Shown in pieces: positions 9,297 through 16,994 of a stretch of DNA of 37,662 nucleotides. The stretch lies in the NCBI GenBank assembly GCA_937872925.1, contig CALMUT010000192.1, positions 1 through 37,662 of the forward strand. Reading direction: 5' to 3'. The stretch comes from an uncultured Myxococcales bacterium. Lineage in GTDB: Bacteria; Myxococcota_A; Polyangia; Polyangiales; Polyangiaceae. Made by a program: the position numbers and the translations under genes. The notes beneath the pieces were generated by a model. The model ran no database searches. It had not been told where the DNA came from and saw only the letters and a list, made by a program, of their open reading frames with translations. Position 1 is the stretch's first letter. Every line of letters begins with the position of its first letter.

Positions 9297-10462
9297 ATCG
9301 ACTCTTCAACTTGATGCGCCGCGCTAGCGCGCCAGCGCCGCAAGTCGGGCAGACGCCCGCGGACGTGGTGCATCGCGAGAACAAATGGCGATTGCTCCGT
9401 TATCGACCGCGCGCGGAGGGCATCGCCCACGCGACGCCGGTTTTGATGGTGCCGTCGCTCATCAATCGCCACTACGTGCTGGACCTCATGCCCGGTAAGA
9501 GCTTCGCCGAGTGGATGGTGGAGCAGGGCTTCGATACGTACATCATCGATTGGGGCACACCCACGGACGAAGACCGCTACCTGAGCTTCGACGAGATCTG
9601 CGATCGCTACCTGGCGCGCGCATTGCGCGTTTCAACTCGCTTCGCCAAGACGGAGCAGGCGCACGTGCTTGGCTACTGCCTGGGCGGCACCCTGGCGGCG
9701 ATCCACGCCGCCGTGCGTCCCGAGCGCATCGCGACGCTCACGGCGCTGGCCGCGCCCATTCGCTTCGAAGACGACGGGTTACTCAGCGCCTGGACGCGGG
9801 CGCGGGGTTTCGACGTCGAGGCCGTGGTTGGCGGGTTCGGCAACGTGCCCTGGCAGCTGATGCAAGGCGCGTTTCACTTGCTGCGGCCGACCATGACACT
9901 TTCGAAAGCCGTGAGCGTGATCGATCGCGCTTGGGACGATGCGTTCTTGGACGGCTTCTTTGCCATCGAAACCTGGGGCAACGACAACGTGTCGTTCCCC
10001 GGTGAGTGCTACAAGAAGTACATCGTCGAGCTGTGGCAAGAGGACGCGCTGATCAAAGACGCGCTGACGCTTTCCGGCAAACCCGTGCGCCTGAAGAACA
10101 TCGACTGCCCAGTCTTCGCCATCACCTTCGAACACGACAACATCGTGCCCCACGAAAGCGCACGGGTGCTGCTCGATCGCGTGCGGAGCCGGGACAAGAC
10201 GCACCTGCACTTGGCAGGCGGCCATGTGGGCGCGGTGGTCAGCAAGAAGGCAAAGACGACGCTGTGGCCCCAGTTGGCGGAATACTGGGCGGCGCGGGAT
10301 GGGGACCGGTCCGCGAAGAAATCCGGGAAGGCCGCGAAGCCCGGGAAGGCCGCGAAGGCCGCGAAGCTCGCGGAGCCCGGGAAGCCCGCGAAGGCTGCGC
10401 GCACCGGCAAAAAGCGCGGCCTCGCGCCGCCAAAACATGCCAAAGTTCGCAGCGACTCGTGA
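9293..10462 (+). CDS. phaC: Class III polyhydroxyalkanoate synthase catalytic subunit
   Basis: PHA synthase of 389 aa (GTG start, 4-nt overlap with the ligase gene). It polymerises hydroxyacyl-CoA into polyester. The lipase-like box GYCLGG carries nucleophile Cys129; Asp282 (EHDNIVP) and His311 (GGHVG) complete the triad. The spacings Cys-to-Asp 153 and Cys-to-His 182 equal those I recall for Allochromatium vinosum PhaC (C149, D302, H331), which together with the ~340-residue core and absence of the long class I N-terminal domain marks class III. Class III enzymes need a PhaE subunit; the small protein at 7142 is the likely partner. Residues 340-389 form an added Lys/Ala/Gly/Pro tail (AKP/AAK repeats) like histone H1 or PhaF tails, not typical of PhaC. 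Confidence 0.95.
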
Positions 10463-10467
10463 GCGCC

Positions 10468-10572
10468 ATGTTGATCATCATCCTGGGCGTGCTGGCCCTG
10501 CTCCTGTCGCTGGCCGTGATCGGTGTCGTCTTCCTGGTCGTGAAGAAGCGCGAAGACGGCGATCCGGACTGA
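10468..10572 (+). CDS. Tiny single-pass membrane protein at the end of the PHA operon
   Basis: 34-residue protein from the ATG at 10468. Residues 2-25 are one hydrophobic helix (LIIILGVLALLLSLAVIGVV) followed by a charged tail KKREDGDPD, so N-out or hairpin-free single-pass topology is expected. An in-frame GTG at 10459 overlaps the phaC stop codon as GTGA, exactly like the ligase/phaC junction, and would add three residues. No homology recognised. Coupling to phaC suggests it is expressed and may tether synthase or granules to membrane. Small size leaves some doubt that it is a gene. Confidence 0.55.
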   Translation: MLIIILGVLALLLSLAVIGVVFLVVKKREDGDPD

Positions 10573-10617
10573 GCTTCGGCGTGGGTCGAGCCGTCAAGGT
10601 ACTCGAGAACCACTCCG

Positions 10618-10638
10618 CGTGAATCGTAAGCGTTCACG
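10618..10638 (+). terminator. Possible weak hairpin after the PHA operon
   Basis: CGTGAA pairs with TTCACG across a 9-nt loop, 46 bp after the last stop codon. No U-tract follows, so a Rho-independent terminator is not well supported. The rest of the 171-bp gap to 10744 shows nothing recognisable. Confidence 0.25.
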
Positions 10639-10743
10639 ACACCTCGACCTCCTCAGCGGCACTCGCGCGCCACCAGGTCGACCTCATCGTCGTAGGCATG
10701 ACTGCGGGGGCGCTGCAGGGTGCCCCGGTTGCAAGTTCCGGAA

Positions 10744-11415
10744 TCACAACCAAGCGTATGCGTTGCGCAGCGCTTCGCGTCCGGCGAATTCGACGAGCGC
10801 GCCGTGGGCCAGCACAATGCGCTCGGTATCCCAACGCAGCATGCGACTCATCTGTTCGCGGGCCGTGGCGCGATCGCGGATCATCACGCGCTCCAGGCGG
10901 GTCGCGCCGGGCTCGTGGTTGCCGAGCAGCCAGGCCACCGCCCGTGTGAGTCGCGACGCGTGGCCCGCCAAGTTGAATAGCAGGTCAGCGCAGATCAGAG
11001 TGCCGCTGGCCGAGTGGAAGAACACGACTTCGTTTTCCAGCCTACGAGCACCGAAATGCACCTGCTCCAGCTCGCCCGCCCACGCCGGAGCCGCCTCGTC
11101 GCCGAGCACGCCGTTCCAGGTAAGATCGCTACGTTTGCGTTCCAACCCGGGGCAGCAGTGCACGACTGCGTCCGGATACGCCGCCATCCACTCAGCCGCG
11201 TACAGGTGGTGAAACAGGCTGGGCGCAACGATGGCCCGCACCGGTCCCAGGGCGTCCACGGCGCTCTGCAGCGCGGGATCGAGCGCCACCGGCGAATGCA
11301 CGAAGAGCCCACCGTCGGACATGCGCACGACGGTCATTCTTGTTCCCGTCTCCACTCCAAAGAAGCGAAGTGGACGAGTCACGACCCACACTTCCCTGGC
11401 GAACCCTTCCAGCAT
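10744..11415 (-). CDS. DUF4336 domain protein (metallo-hydrolase-like)
   Basis: Protein of 223 aa from the ATG at 11415. The segment ARPLRFFGVETGTRMTVV.. is followed by LFVHSPVALDP, LGPVRAIVAPSLFHHLYAAEW and YPDAVVHCCPGL, the arrangement of the DUF4336 family, which has a degenerate metallo-beta-lactamase-like fold. His in FHHLY, the Asp of ICADLLFNL and the late His in IVLAHG could be metal ligands. No signal peptide, so cytoplasmic. Activity is unknown for the family. An upstream in-frame start at 11562 would add 49 residues lacking domain character. The gene converges on the PHA operon and is divergent from the histidine kinase at 11591. Confidence 0.75.
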   Translation of the reverse strand: MLEGFAREVWVVTRPLRFFGVETGTRMTVVRMSDGGLFVHSPVALDPALQSAVDALGPVRAIVAPSLFHHLYAAEWMAAYPDAVVHCCPGLERKRSDLTWNGVLGDEAAPAWAGELEQVHFGARRLENEVVFFHSASGTLICADLLFNLAGHASRLTRAVAWLLGNHEPGATRLERVMIRDRATAREQMSRMLRWDTERIVLAHGALVEFAGREALRNAYAWL

Positions 11416-11486
11416 GGCCGGGCGTAACTTATCACGCTGCGCGCGCCGCGGGTCTTCCGAAGCGTAGGTGCATGTCGCCTCATGTG

Positions 11487-11517
11487 AGACAGATGTAAGA
11501 CAGACGCGAGCCAGACG
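11487..11517. promoter_or_regulatory. 11-bp-phased direct repeats in a divergent intergenic region
   Basis: GACAGA occurs at 11488 and 11499, and CAGACG at 11501 and 11512, so the segment repeats on an 11-bp pitch, about one helical turn. This is the spacing expected of tandem half-sites for a dimeric response regulator. It lies between the divergent DUF4336 gene (11415) and the hybrid kinase gene (11591). Pattern seen by eye only. Confidence 0.35.
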
Positions 11518-11590
11518 CACGCGCGGTGGCCACATGCGGCCTGCGCTTTGACATGCAACCACGTGGCCAGGTGGGTTACCCTATGGGATT

Positions 11591-13366
11591 GTGGCGCGGT
11601 CTCTCTCAGAACGCTGGCGCGAAACCTTAGACGGCTTTGTGCCGCCGGGCATCGCGGACTCACCCCACTGGGCGTGGCGGGCGCGCAACGTCGCCCATGC
11701 GTCGTTTCTCATGTCTGGCGTCTTCGCGATCATGGGCGTGATCCGCGTGGCGCAGTCCAGCCCGGTCGCTCTGATCGACGCGGCCCTGGCGCTCGTCACC
11801 TTTCTTGGCCCATTCTGGATGCGGCGCAGCGGCGATGTGCTTCGGGCCGTGCACGGCTCCGTTTCCGTGGTCATTGCGCTGGGGTTCATCAACATCCTGT
11901 GGATCCAGGGCCCGGGGCTGAACCTGGCTAGCTTCGGGCTCGCTACCATTCCTCTGGGCATCACCCTGTTCGGGGGTTCCCGCGCCGGTGGGCTGTGGGC
12001 GGTCATCAACGGGCTCGGACTCTCGGCCGTGGGTCTGTACGCTTTGCTGCAACCGTCCACAGCGGCACCGCTGGAAATCCTTCGGGATCACATCGTGTTG
12101 TTGACGATCGATGGCGTGCTCTTTCTGGTTGGGCTGATGTACGAGCGCCAACGCTCAGCCGTCGTCGCAGACTTTCGCGCCCTTGAACAGCGCCACCGGC
12201 AGACGGAGCTGGCGCGCGTCCAAGCGGAAGCCGACGCGGGTTTGGCGAAGGCCGAGCGCTTTGCGTCCATGGGTCGCGTCGCTGCGTCCGTTGCGCACGA
12301 AATCAACAACCCGCTAGCCTACGTTTCCAACAACCTGCACTTTTGCCGCATCAAGTTGGACGCGGTGGGTGACCCAGAGGTGCTTCAGGCCCTAGATGAA
12401 AGCGTCGACGGAGCTAAGCGTATTGCCGGCATCGTTGCCGAGCTGTCCAAATGGGCCCGCCCCAACGACGACCAAGTGGGTATCGAGCCGGTTCTTGTCG
12501 ACAAACCCCTGCGCGCCGCCCTGAAGATGGCTGAAGGCCACATCCGCCCCCGTGCACGCTTGGTCACCCACTTCGATCAAGAGTGCCTGGTCCTGGGGGA
12601 CGAACCGCGGCTGATGCAGGTATTCCTGAACCTGCTGCTGAACGCGGCCCAGGCCATTCCCGAGGGGCACGCCTCCCAACATGAAATAGAAGTCGACGTC
12701 GACGCAACGGATACCCAGGTTGCCATCACCATCACCGATTCCGGCGCCGGCATTCCCCCTGAGCTTCTGGACGAAGTTCGCAAACCGTTCTTCACGACCA
12801 AAGCTGCAGGGGAAGGCACAGGGATCGGCCTTGCGTTGTGCGACAATATTCTCAAGCGTCTTGGCGGGTCTCTGGCCCTCGAGAGCCAGGCTGGGCGGAC
12901 CGTAGCGCGCGTGACCCTTCCGAGCGCACTGGGCCATATTCGCGAGAGCGAGCCGCCGTTCTCCGCGACGCGATCCTCAGACCCGGGCGGCGCGCGGGTG
13001 CTGATCGTGGATGACGAACCTCTTGTTGCCCGGGGGCTGAAGCGCCTCTTGCCCGGTGCGAAGGTCGTCATCGAGCTGAGCGGCAGTGGTGCTCTGAAGC
13101 GCCTGCGGGACGGTGAGCGCTTCGATTTGATCCTCTGCGATCTGATGATGCCCGACATCACCGGTATCGAGGTTGACCGCTGCATCCGAGAAGAGTTCCC
13201 GCAACTCGTCAATCGCGTTGCGTTCACGACCGGTGGCGGATTCACGACCAAAGCCCAAGCGTTCCTGGACTCCACGGATCGCGTTGTGCTGCAGAAGCCG
13301 GTGAACCCGGAGCTGCTCCACCAACTACTCGACACCCTTCTCGCAAAACGGGTGAGCGGTCTGTGA
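11591..13366 (+). CDS. Membrane hybrid histidine kinase with C-terminal receiver domain
   Basis: Sensor kinase of 591 aa with GTG start. Residues ~30-185 hold about six hydrophobic helices with almost no periplasmic loops, so it probably senses within or near the membrane. A coiled-coil linker (190-225) leads to the dimerisation/phosphoacceptor domain with His236 in AHEINNPLAYVSNNL, an HPK4-like H-box. The ATPase domain has N-box NLLLNAAQAI (347-356), G1 DSGAGIPP (383-390), F-box PFFTTK and G2 GEGTGIGLAL (407-416). A receiver domain follows (470-585) with acidic pair DDE (474-476), phosphoacceptor Asp517 and Lys569. No DNA-binding output domain is attached. The partner regulator is not evident nearby. 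Confidence 0.93.
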   Translation: MARSLSERWRETLDGFVPPGIADSPHWAWRARNVAHASFLMSGVFAIMGVIRVAQSSPVALIDAALALVTFLGPFWMRRSGDVLRAVHGSVSVVIALGFINILWIQGPGLNLASFGLATIPLGITLFGGSRAGGLWAVINGLGLSAVGLYALLQPSTAAPLEILRDHIVLLTIDGVLFLVGLMYERQRSAVVADFRALEQRHRQTELARVQAEADAGLAKAERFASMGRVAASVAHEINNPLAYVSNNLHFCRIKLDAVGDPEVLQALDESVDGAKRIAGIVAELSKWARPNDDQVGIEPVLVDKPLRAALKMAEGHIRPRARLVTHFDQECLVLGDEPRLMQVFLNLLLNAAQAIPEGHASQHEIEVDVDATDTQVAITITDSGAGIPPELLDEVRKPFFTTKAAGEGTGIGLALCDNILKRLGGSLALESQAGRTVARVTLPSALGHIRESEPPFSATRSSDPGGARVLIVDDEPLVARGLKRLLPGAKVVIELSGSGALKRLRDGERFDLILCDLMMPDITGIEVDRCIREEFPQLVNRVAFTTGGGFTTKAQAFLDSTDRVVLQKPVNPELLHQLLDTLLAKRVSGL

Positions 13367-13402
13367 TTGCTAGATCGCTGCGGACTTTGATATGAATTCC
13401 GA

Positions 13403-13708
13403 GTGACCCAGCTTCGCGTCAGCTACCCAAAGCCGGGCTTCTTTCTGTCGGACATTCGTGTCGTCATCCGCATGGACGGAACTCCGATCTACGACGGGAG
13501 CTTCCTCTCCGGTTTCGACGTTGTCGTCGAAGCGTCCCCAGGCAGCCACACCGTGCAGTCCGAGCTGATGTTGCCCCCCTTCTCCCGCAAACGCGAGTTC
13601 CTGGTGAACATCGCCGAAGGCGAGCTATTGCACGCCGAGCTTGTCTACAGTCGTCTCTGGGGCAACTTCAAAAAGACGCTAAAGCTGACGAGCGGTGCGA
13701 CGGGTTAA
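13403..13708 (+). CDS. Small protein of unknown function
   Basis: 101-residue protein (GTG start) starting 36 bp after the hybrid kinase gene, so possibly co-transcribed with it. The sequence has alternating hydrophobic beta-strand patterns (IRVVIRMDGTPIYDG, FDVVVEASPGSHTVQSEL) ending in a basic strand, suggestive of a small beta-sandwich. The PGSHTV turn recalls PEGA-like carrier domains. No signal peptide or catalytic motif. The weak start context and no Shine-Dalgarno sequence lower confidence in the exact start. Confidence 0.6.
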   Translation: MTQLRVSYPKPGFFLSDIRVVIRMDGTPIYDGSFLSGFDVVVEASPGSHTVQSELMLPPFSRKREFLVNIAEGELLHAELVYSRLWGNFKKTLKLTSGATG

Positions 13709-13812
13709 CGAGCAGCACGAGATTAGTCTGCACGCGACGCGCAGCGACACGACCCCAAAACCAAATCTGACGAGCGTGTTAGACCTGCGCTAGCCTGCGA
13801 CAATGGTGCGTC

Positions 13813-13908
13813 GTGACGCAAAAGACGTTCTTTCTCCCGCTGGGGGAAATGCGTCGTTTGCTCGCTGCGCTTTCGGAGCAGCCCTTCTGGAAACAGGAGG
13901 CCGTGTAA
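13813..13908 (+). pseudogene. Short open frame, possible gene remnant before intron fragment
   Basis: A 31-codon frame (GTG 13813 to TAA 13906) reads TQKTFFLPLGEMRRLLAALS then EQPFWKQEAV, which is more protein-like than chance for this GC content. It ends just upstream of the group II intron domain V. It could be the tail of a gene cut by the intron fragment, a residue of the intron-encoded reverse transcriptase region, or a chance frame. Confidence 0.3.
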
Positions 13909-13934
13909 TGCTGCGTGCCGACCGACCACTGGTA

Positions 13935-14024
13935 AGCCGTGTGCGGGAAATCCGCATGCACGGTTTGAGAAGGGGTCCTGCCCTTTCACCGGTGACTAAC
14001 ATCGAATGAAAGGACAGGATCTAC
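13935..14024 (+). mobile_element. 3' fragment of a group II intron (domains V and VI)
   Basis: AGCCGTGTGCGG, loop GAAA, TCCGCATGCACGGTT (13935-13965) folds as domain V: AGC catalytic triad at the base, CCGTG pairing with CACGG, TGCGG with CCGCA, a 2-nt TG bulge on the 3' strand and a GNRA tetraloop. After the linker GAGAAGGGG, TCCTGCCCTTTCA (13976-13988) pairs with TGAAAGGACAGGA (14007-14019), a domain-VI-like helix with an unpaired A at 14014. The likely 3' intron end is between 14020 and 14024. No domain I-IV or reverse transcriptase is present in the ~210 bp upstream, so this is a truncated remnant. It abuts the start codon at 14027. The remaining bases 13709-13812 show nothing recognisable. 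Confidence 0.65.
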
Positions 14025-14026
14025 CA

Positions 14027-14803
14027 ATGTCCGGGTTCGCGAGCCACATGGGGGTCAGCATTGCCAACCAGGTGGTGGGGCTGATCTGCATCGTGATCGC
14101 GCTGCCGGCGTTGTTGATCGCGGGACTCTTGGGCGCGGGCAGTTGGTACACCGCGCTGCGGGTGAACCTGGATGGCACATCGAAGGTATTTGCCCGGGGC
14201 TTCCTGGCGGTAACGGCTGTGCTGGCGGGCGCCATTGGCTTGGTCCTGGGCACCATGGGCGTGCTGATGATGCTGGATACGAAAGCGGATGTCGCCGGGC
14301 CGGTCTTCATTCTTAGCATCGCGGTATCCGTGTTGATCCTATCCGCGGAGTTTGTCATCGCAGGCAGCCTGTATCGCAAAGTTCGCCACAACACCCGGAA
14401 GACATGGCCTGCAGTACTGTCTTGGATTAGCTACGGCCTGGGCGGACTGCTTTCCGCGTCGGCCATCGGGCTGGTTGCTCTTGTCGCCTTTGGGGTGGGC
14501 GTGGACGCGTCCGGGGGGCCGCAGGTGTCCGCGGAAGTCCGACGCTATCGCGTGGGCTGTAGCCAGAAAAAGAGCGGTTCCGATTGCAATATGTTGGGGC
14601 TACGCCATCAGTCTGGGGCCGGCGGCTTGAAGAAGGACGAAAAGCAGGCCGCGATCGCCTTCCAGAGGTCCTGCGACTTCGACTTTGCTCAGGGTTGCAT
14701 CCATCTTGCGCGGGCCTACGAGCGTGGAGTCGGCGTGCCCGCGGATCCCAAGCGTGCCGAGATATACCGTCGCAAGGCCGAGAAGCTCCGACAGAGCCCA
14801 TGA
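14027..14803 (+). CDS. Four-helix membrane protein with Sel1-like repeats
   Basis: Integral membrane protein of 258 aa. Residues ~10-150 contain four hydrophobic helices; the C-terminal ~85 residues carry Cys-containing Sel1/TPR-like helical repeats (CNMLGLRHQSGAG, AIAFQRSCDFDFAQGC, LARAYERGVGVPAD, KRAEIYRRKAEKL), the arrangement common in myxobacterial membrane proteins. Sel1 repeats bind protein partners; no enzyme motif is visible. The ATG at 14027 follows AGGA at 14016-14019. A frame start at 14006 exists but lies within the intron fragment's domain VI helix, so I prefer 14027. The promoter could have been displaced or supplied by that insertion. Confidence 0.75.
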   Translation: MSGFASHMGVSIANQVVGLICIVIALPALLIAGLLGAGSWYTALRVNLDGTSKVFARGFLAVTAVLAGAIGLVLGTMGVLMMLDTKADVAGPVFILSIAVSVLILSAEFVIAGSLYRKVRHNTRKTWPAVLSWISYGLGGLLSASAIGLVALVAFGVGVDASGGPQVSAEVRRYRVGCSQKKSGSDCNMLGLRHQSGAGGLKKDEKQAAIAFQRSCDFDFAQGCIHLARAYERGVGVPADPKRAEIYRRKAEKLRQSP

Positions 14804-14820
14804 CAGCCGCGTGCCCTTGG

Positions 14821-15270
14821 TCAGCCCGCTTCGCGCTTGTCGATGGCGGTGCGTCGAAGCATCTCGCGCAGTTGCACGCGATTGACGCCGCTCTTCTCAG
14901 CCAGCCAATCGACGCCTTCTTCGACGGTTGCAGTCATGTAGTGTTCATGACGTTGCTTGCGTACCCATGAGAGCGCCGTGAGCACGCCGCGGAACAACGG
15001 ATTGTCCGTGACGATGGCAATGTACGGATTGAAGTCGACACGTGAAGTCACTTCCGCAACACGCTGCCTCGTCTTTGCGTCGGGTGGAGACACGCGGCCG
15101 TCAAAAACCGCGAGGACGGCAAGCCGTCGGTCACCTTGCCGACGGTTGTAGCTGCGCACGGCATTTTCGAGCACGTCCAGGTGCTCGGCGTAACAACGCG
15201 CGTCTACGGGCTCGGCGAAGCGGCAGACCAGCACCGCATCCTCGGATTCGAAGGCATGCCGGTACGCCAT
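14821..15270 (-). CDS. STAS/SpoIIAA-like protein of unknown function
   Basis: Soluble protein of 149 aa without signal peptide. It has the alternating strand/helix pattern of the SpoIIAA/STAS-like proteins common in myxobacteria (VLVCRFAEPVDARCYAEHLDVLE, LAVLAVFDG, YIAIVTDNPLFRGVLTALSWV, TVEEGVDWLAEKSG). Such proteins often act as anti-anti-sigma-like or membrane-associated regulators, but the conserved phosphorylatable Ser cannot be placed with confidence. The gene converges with the Sel1 gene (17-bp gap) and is divergent from the tetR gene. Confidence 0.65.
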   Translation of the reverse strand: MAYRHAFESEDAVLVCRFAEPVDARCYAEHLDVLENAVRSYNRRQGDRRLAVLAVFDGRVSPPDAKTRQRVAEVTSRVDFNPYIAIVTDNPLFRGVLTALSWVRKQRHEHYMTATVEEGVDWLAEKSGVNRVQLREMLRRTAIDKREAG

Positions 15271-15347
15271 CTCCGCAGTGTATCTGGCCCTCGGCTGGGT
15301 GCATGTGATGCTTGTCAGCTTGACGGCACCGCAACCGGGCCGTAGAC

Positions 15348-15367
15348 TAGCTAGTACTTGCTAGCTA
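15348..15367. promoter_or_regulatory. Palindromic operator overlapping the tetR start
   Basis: TAGCTAG, spacer TACTTG, CTAGCTA is a perfect 7-bp inverted repeat. It covers the proposed TTG start codon of the TetR gene at 15358 and is the expected position and symmetry for an autorepressed TetR-family operator. It could also reach the promoter of the divergent gene starting at 15270. Confidence 0.65.
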
Positions 15368-16008
15368 AACCGGCCCCCCGCAAGCGCTTGCCCGCCGCAG
15401 AGCGCAAATTACAGATCGCCGAGGCGACCCTGCAGATCCTCGCGCGCCAAGGCGTGCGGGAGCTCACGGCCCAGAGCATCGCGCGCGCCGTTGGCATCCA
15501 AGACGGCTCGCTGTTTCGCCACTTCGACAGCATCGAAGCAATGGTCGCAGCGGCAATCGACTTGTTCGAGGCGCGCATGGCGGAGAGTTTCCCGACCGAA
15601 GGTCCCGAGCCCCTTGACCAACTGAGGCGATTCTTTTTGCATCGCGCCAACCTCGTGAGTGCCCACCCAGACGTCATGCGCCTGGCGTTCAACGATCGAC
15701 TGATCGAAGTTGCGGGCAATGAGGGCACACTCAAAGTCCAACAGATGGTCACGCGCTCCCTGGCGTTCGTGCGCACGTGTCTGGACGAGGCGCAGCGAAA
15801 GCAGATGGTGCGCAAAGATGTTCCAGCCGAAGTGCTCGTCTGGACTGTAGTGGGTGTGTTGCGCGGGTCATCCGGCGCCACAGCGTCGTTGCCCGCGAAA
15901 AGGCCGCCGATGAAACCCGCGCAGGCGTGGCGTGCAGTCGAAGCGCTGCTGGTCGCCACTCCGTCCGTTGGAAAGGCCGCCCCGGCCAGGAAGCGAAAAC
16001 AGAAATGA
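15358..16008 (+). CDS. TetR/AcrR-family transcriptional regulator
   Basis: Repressor of 216 aa. Residues ~13-60 form the TetR helix-turn-helix (RKLQIAEATLQILARQGV, LTAQSIARAVGIQDGSLFRHF), followed by an all-helical ligand/dimer domain and a Lys/Ala-rich tail. The start is TTG at 15358, inside the palindromic operator, so the message may be leaderless or the true start lies a few codons further (TTG at 15388). It overlaps the next gene as ATGA at 16005, and that gene overlaps the cytochrome gene the same way, so the regulator controls a three-gene redox operon. Inducing ligand unknown. Confidence 0.85.
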   Translation: MLAKPAPRKRLPAAERKLQIAEATLQILARQGVRELTAQSIARAVGIQDGSLFRHFDSIEAMVAAAIDLFEARMAESFPTEGPEPLDQLRRFFLHRANLVSAHPDVMRLAFNDRLIEVAGNEGTLKVQQMVTRSLAFVRTCLDEAQRKQMVRKDVPAEVLVWTVVGVLRGSSGATASLPAKRPPMKPAQAWRAVEALLVATPSVGKAAPARKRKQK

Positions 16009-16430
16009 GCGCAAGCGCACAGAACGCGAGCTACCCCAACGGGCGGATCCTAAATCTGGCAGCTGCGTTCGCCGTCCTGTTTGGCCTCGCCACGGTCGTG
16101 GCAGGCGGCCGCGTTCTGTTCGGCCCAGCAGAGGCCCGCGCGGCGGCCGGGGCCTACGTGCCGGCGGTGTTGTGGTTCAATTTCGTCGCCGGATTTGGCT
16201 ACATCGCACTGGGCGGCGCCCTCGGCTTGCGCAAGCGTTGGGCCGCTGGCGGCGCCGCGTTGATGGCGCTGGCCACTGCCGTCGTCTACTTGGCCTTTGG
16301 CCTGCACGTATTTGGCGGGGGGGATCACGAGCTGCGAACGGTCGTGGCGATGGGCGTGCGCACGGGCTTTTGGATCACGATCGCGGTGCTGAGCGCCAGG
16401 CACTTGAAGCACAGAAAGGAAACACCATGA
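16005..16430 (+). CDS. Four-helix integral membrane protein in the cytochrome c' operon
   Basis: Membrane protein of 141 aa with four predicted helices (AAAFAVLFGLATVVAGG, YVPAVLWFNFVAGFGYIALGG, AALMALATAVVYLAFGLHVF, TVVAMGVRTGFWITIAVLSA). Conserved-looking His residues follow helix 3 (LHVFGGGDH), and could be haem or quinone ligands. It resembles small DoxX-like membrane proteins in size only; no family is assigned. It is translationally coupled both to the upstream tetR and to the downstream cytochrome (ATGA overlaps at 16005 and 16427), which suggests it hands electrons to or anchors that cytochrome. Confidence 0.75.
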   Translation: MSASAQNASYPNGRILNLAAAFAVLFGLATVVAGGRVLFGPAEARAAAGAYVPAVLWFNFVAGFGYIALGGALGLRKRWAAGGAALMALATAVVYLAFGLHVFGGGDHELRTVVAMGVRTGFWITIAVLSARHLKHRKETP

Positions 16431-16927
16431 AGGCGAAGACGTGGTTTGGAGTATTGATTGTCGCGGCAAGCGGCTTGCTCGTGTCGTGCAAGTCACAGCC
16501 CGAAAAGGCACCCATGAATGCCGAACCGCCCGCCCAGCCGAGCACGGCGCCGGCCGGCCCGACTCCGAGCGCGCAGGCGCCAACCGCTGAGCCGAACCCC
16601 GTGCAGAGTGAGATGCGCCTCTTGCACGAAGCAACTCGGGATTGGGTGACGGCGATCGCGAACAACACCTTGGACACGATCCCAACCGGCATTCACAAAG
16701 TGCACGGTGCGCGCATGGTGACCGAGGAAGCGCTGAAGAAGGGCAGCTACAAGCCGCCAAAGAACGGCGACGACCTCGACGCCTTCATCAAACAAGACGA
16801 GGCGTTCCACGACGAGTTGGTCAAGCTGCTGAAAGCCTCCAAGGCCGGCGACTTGCCAGCGACAACCAAGCAGCTCGGCGTGGTGCTGGAAGGATGCACC
16901 AGTTGTCACACGAAGTATCGCTTCTGA
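16427..16927 (+). CDS. Class II (c'-type) cytochrome c lipoprotein
   Basis: Periplasmic lipoprotein of 166 aa. A signal peptide ends in lipobox LVSC (Cys20), then a Pro/Ala/Thr linker to about residue 65, then a four-helix region and a single haem site CTSCHTKYRF at the extreme C-terminus. A CxxCH close to the C-terminus of a helical bundle is the hallmark of class II cytochromes (c' and c-556). Whether it binds NO/CO like c' or transfers electrons like c-556 depends on a sixth Met ligand near the N-terminus of the fold; the Met of QSEMRLLHEA is a candidate. Expected regulation is by the adjacent TetR protein. Confidence 0.85.
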   Translation: MKAKTWFGVLIVAASGLLVSCKSQPEKAPMNAEPPAQPSTAPAGPTPSAQAPTAEPNPVQSEMRLLHEATRDWVTAIANNTLDTIPTGIHKVHGARMVTEEALKKGSYKPPKNGDDLDAFIKQDEAFHDELVKLLKASKAGDLPATTKQLGVVLEGCTSCHTKYRF

Positions 16928-16994
16928 CGGACTCGCGCCGCAGACGGCAACACTGTTCTCCCCCGCTGCCTCAGGAATCGAGCAAGCGAGCGCG

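Noticed and set aside
14006..14026. Upstream ATG at 14006 as the start of the Sel1 protein
   Set aside because: It lies in the second arm of the intron domain VI helix; the ATG at 14027 has an AGGA upstream and directly follows the intron end.
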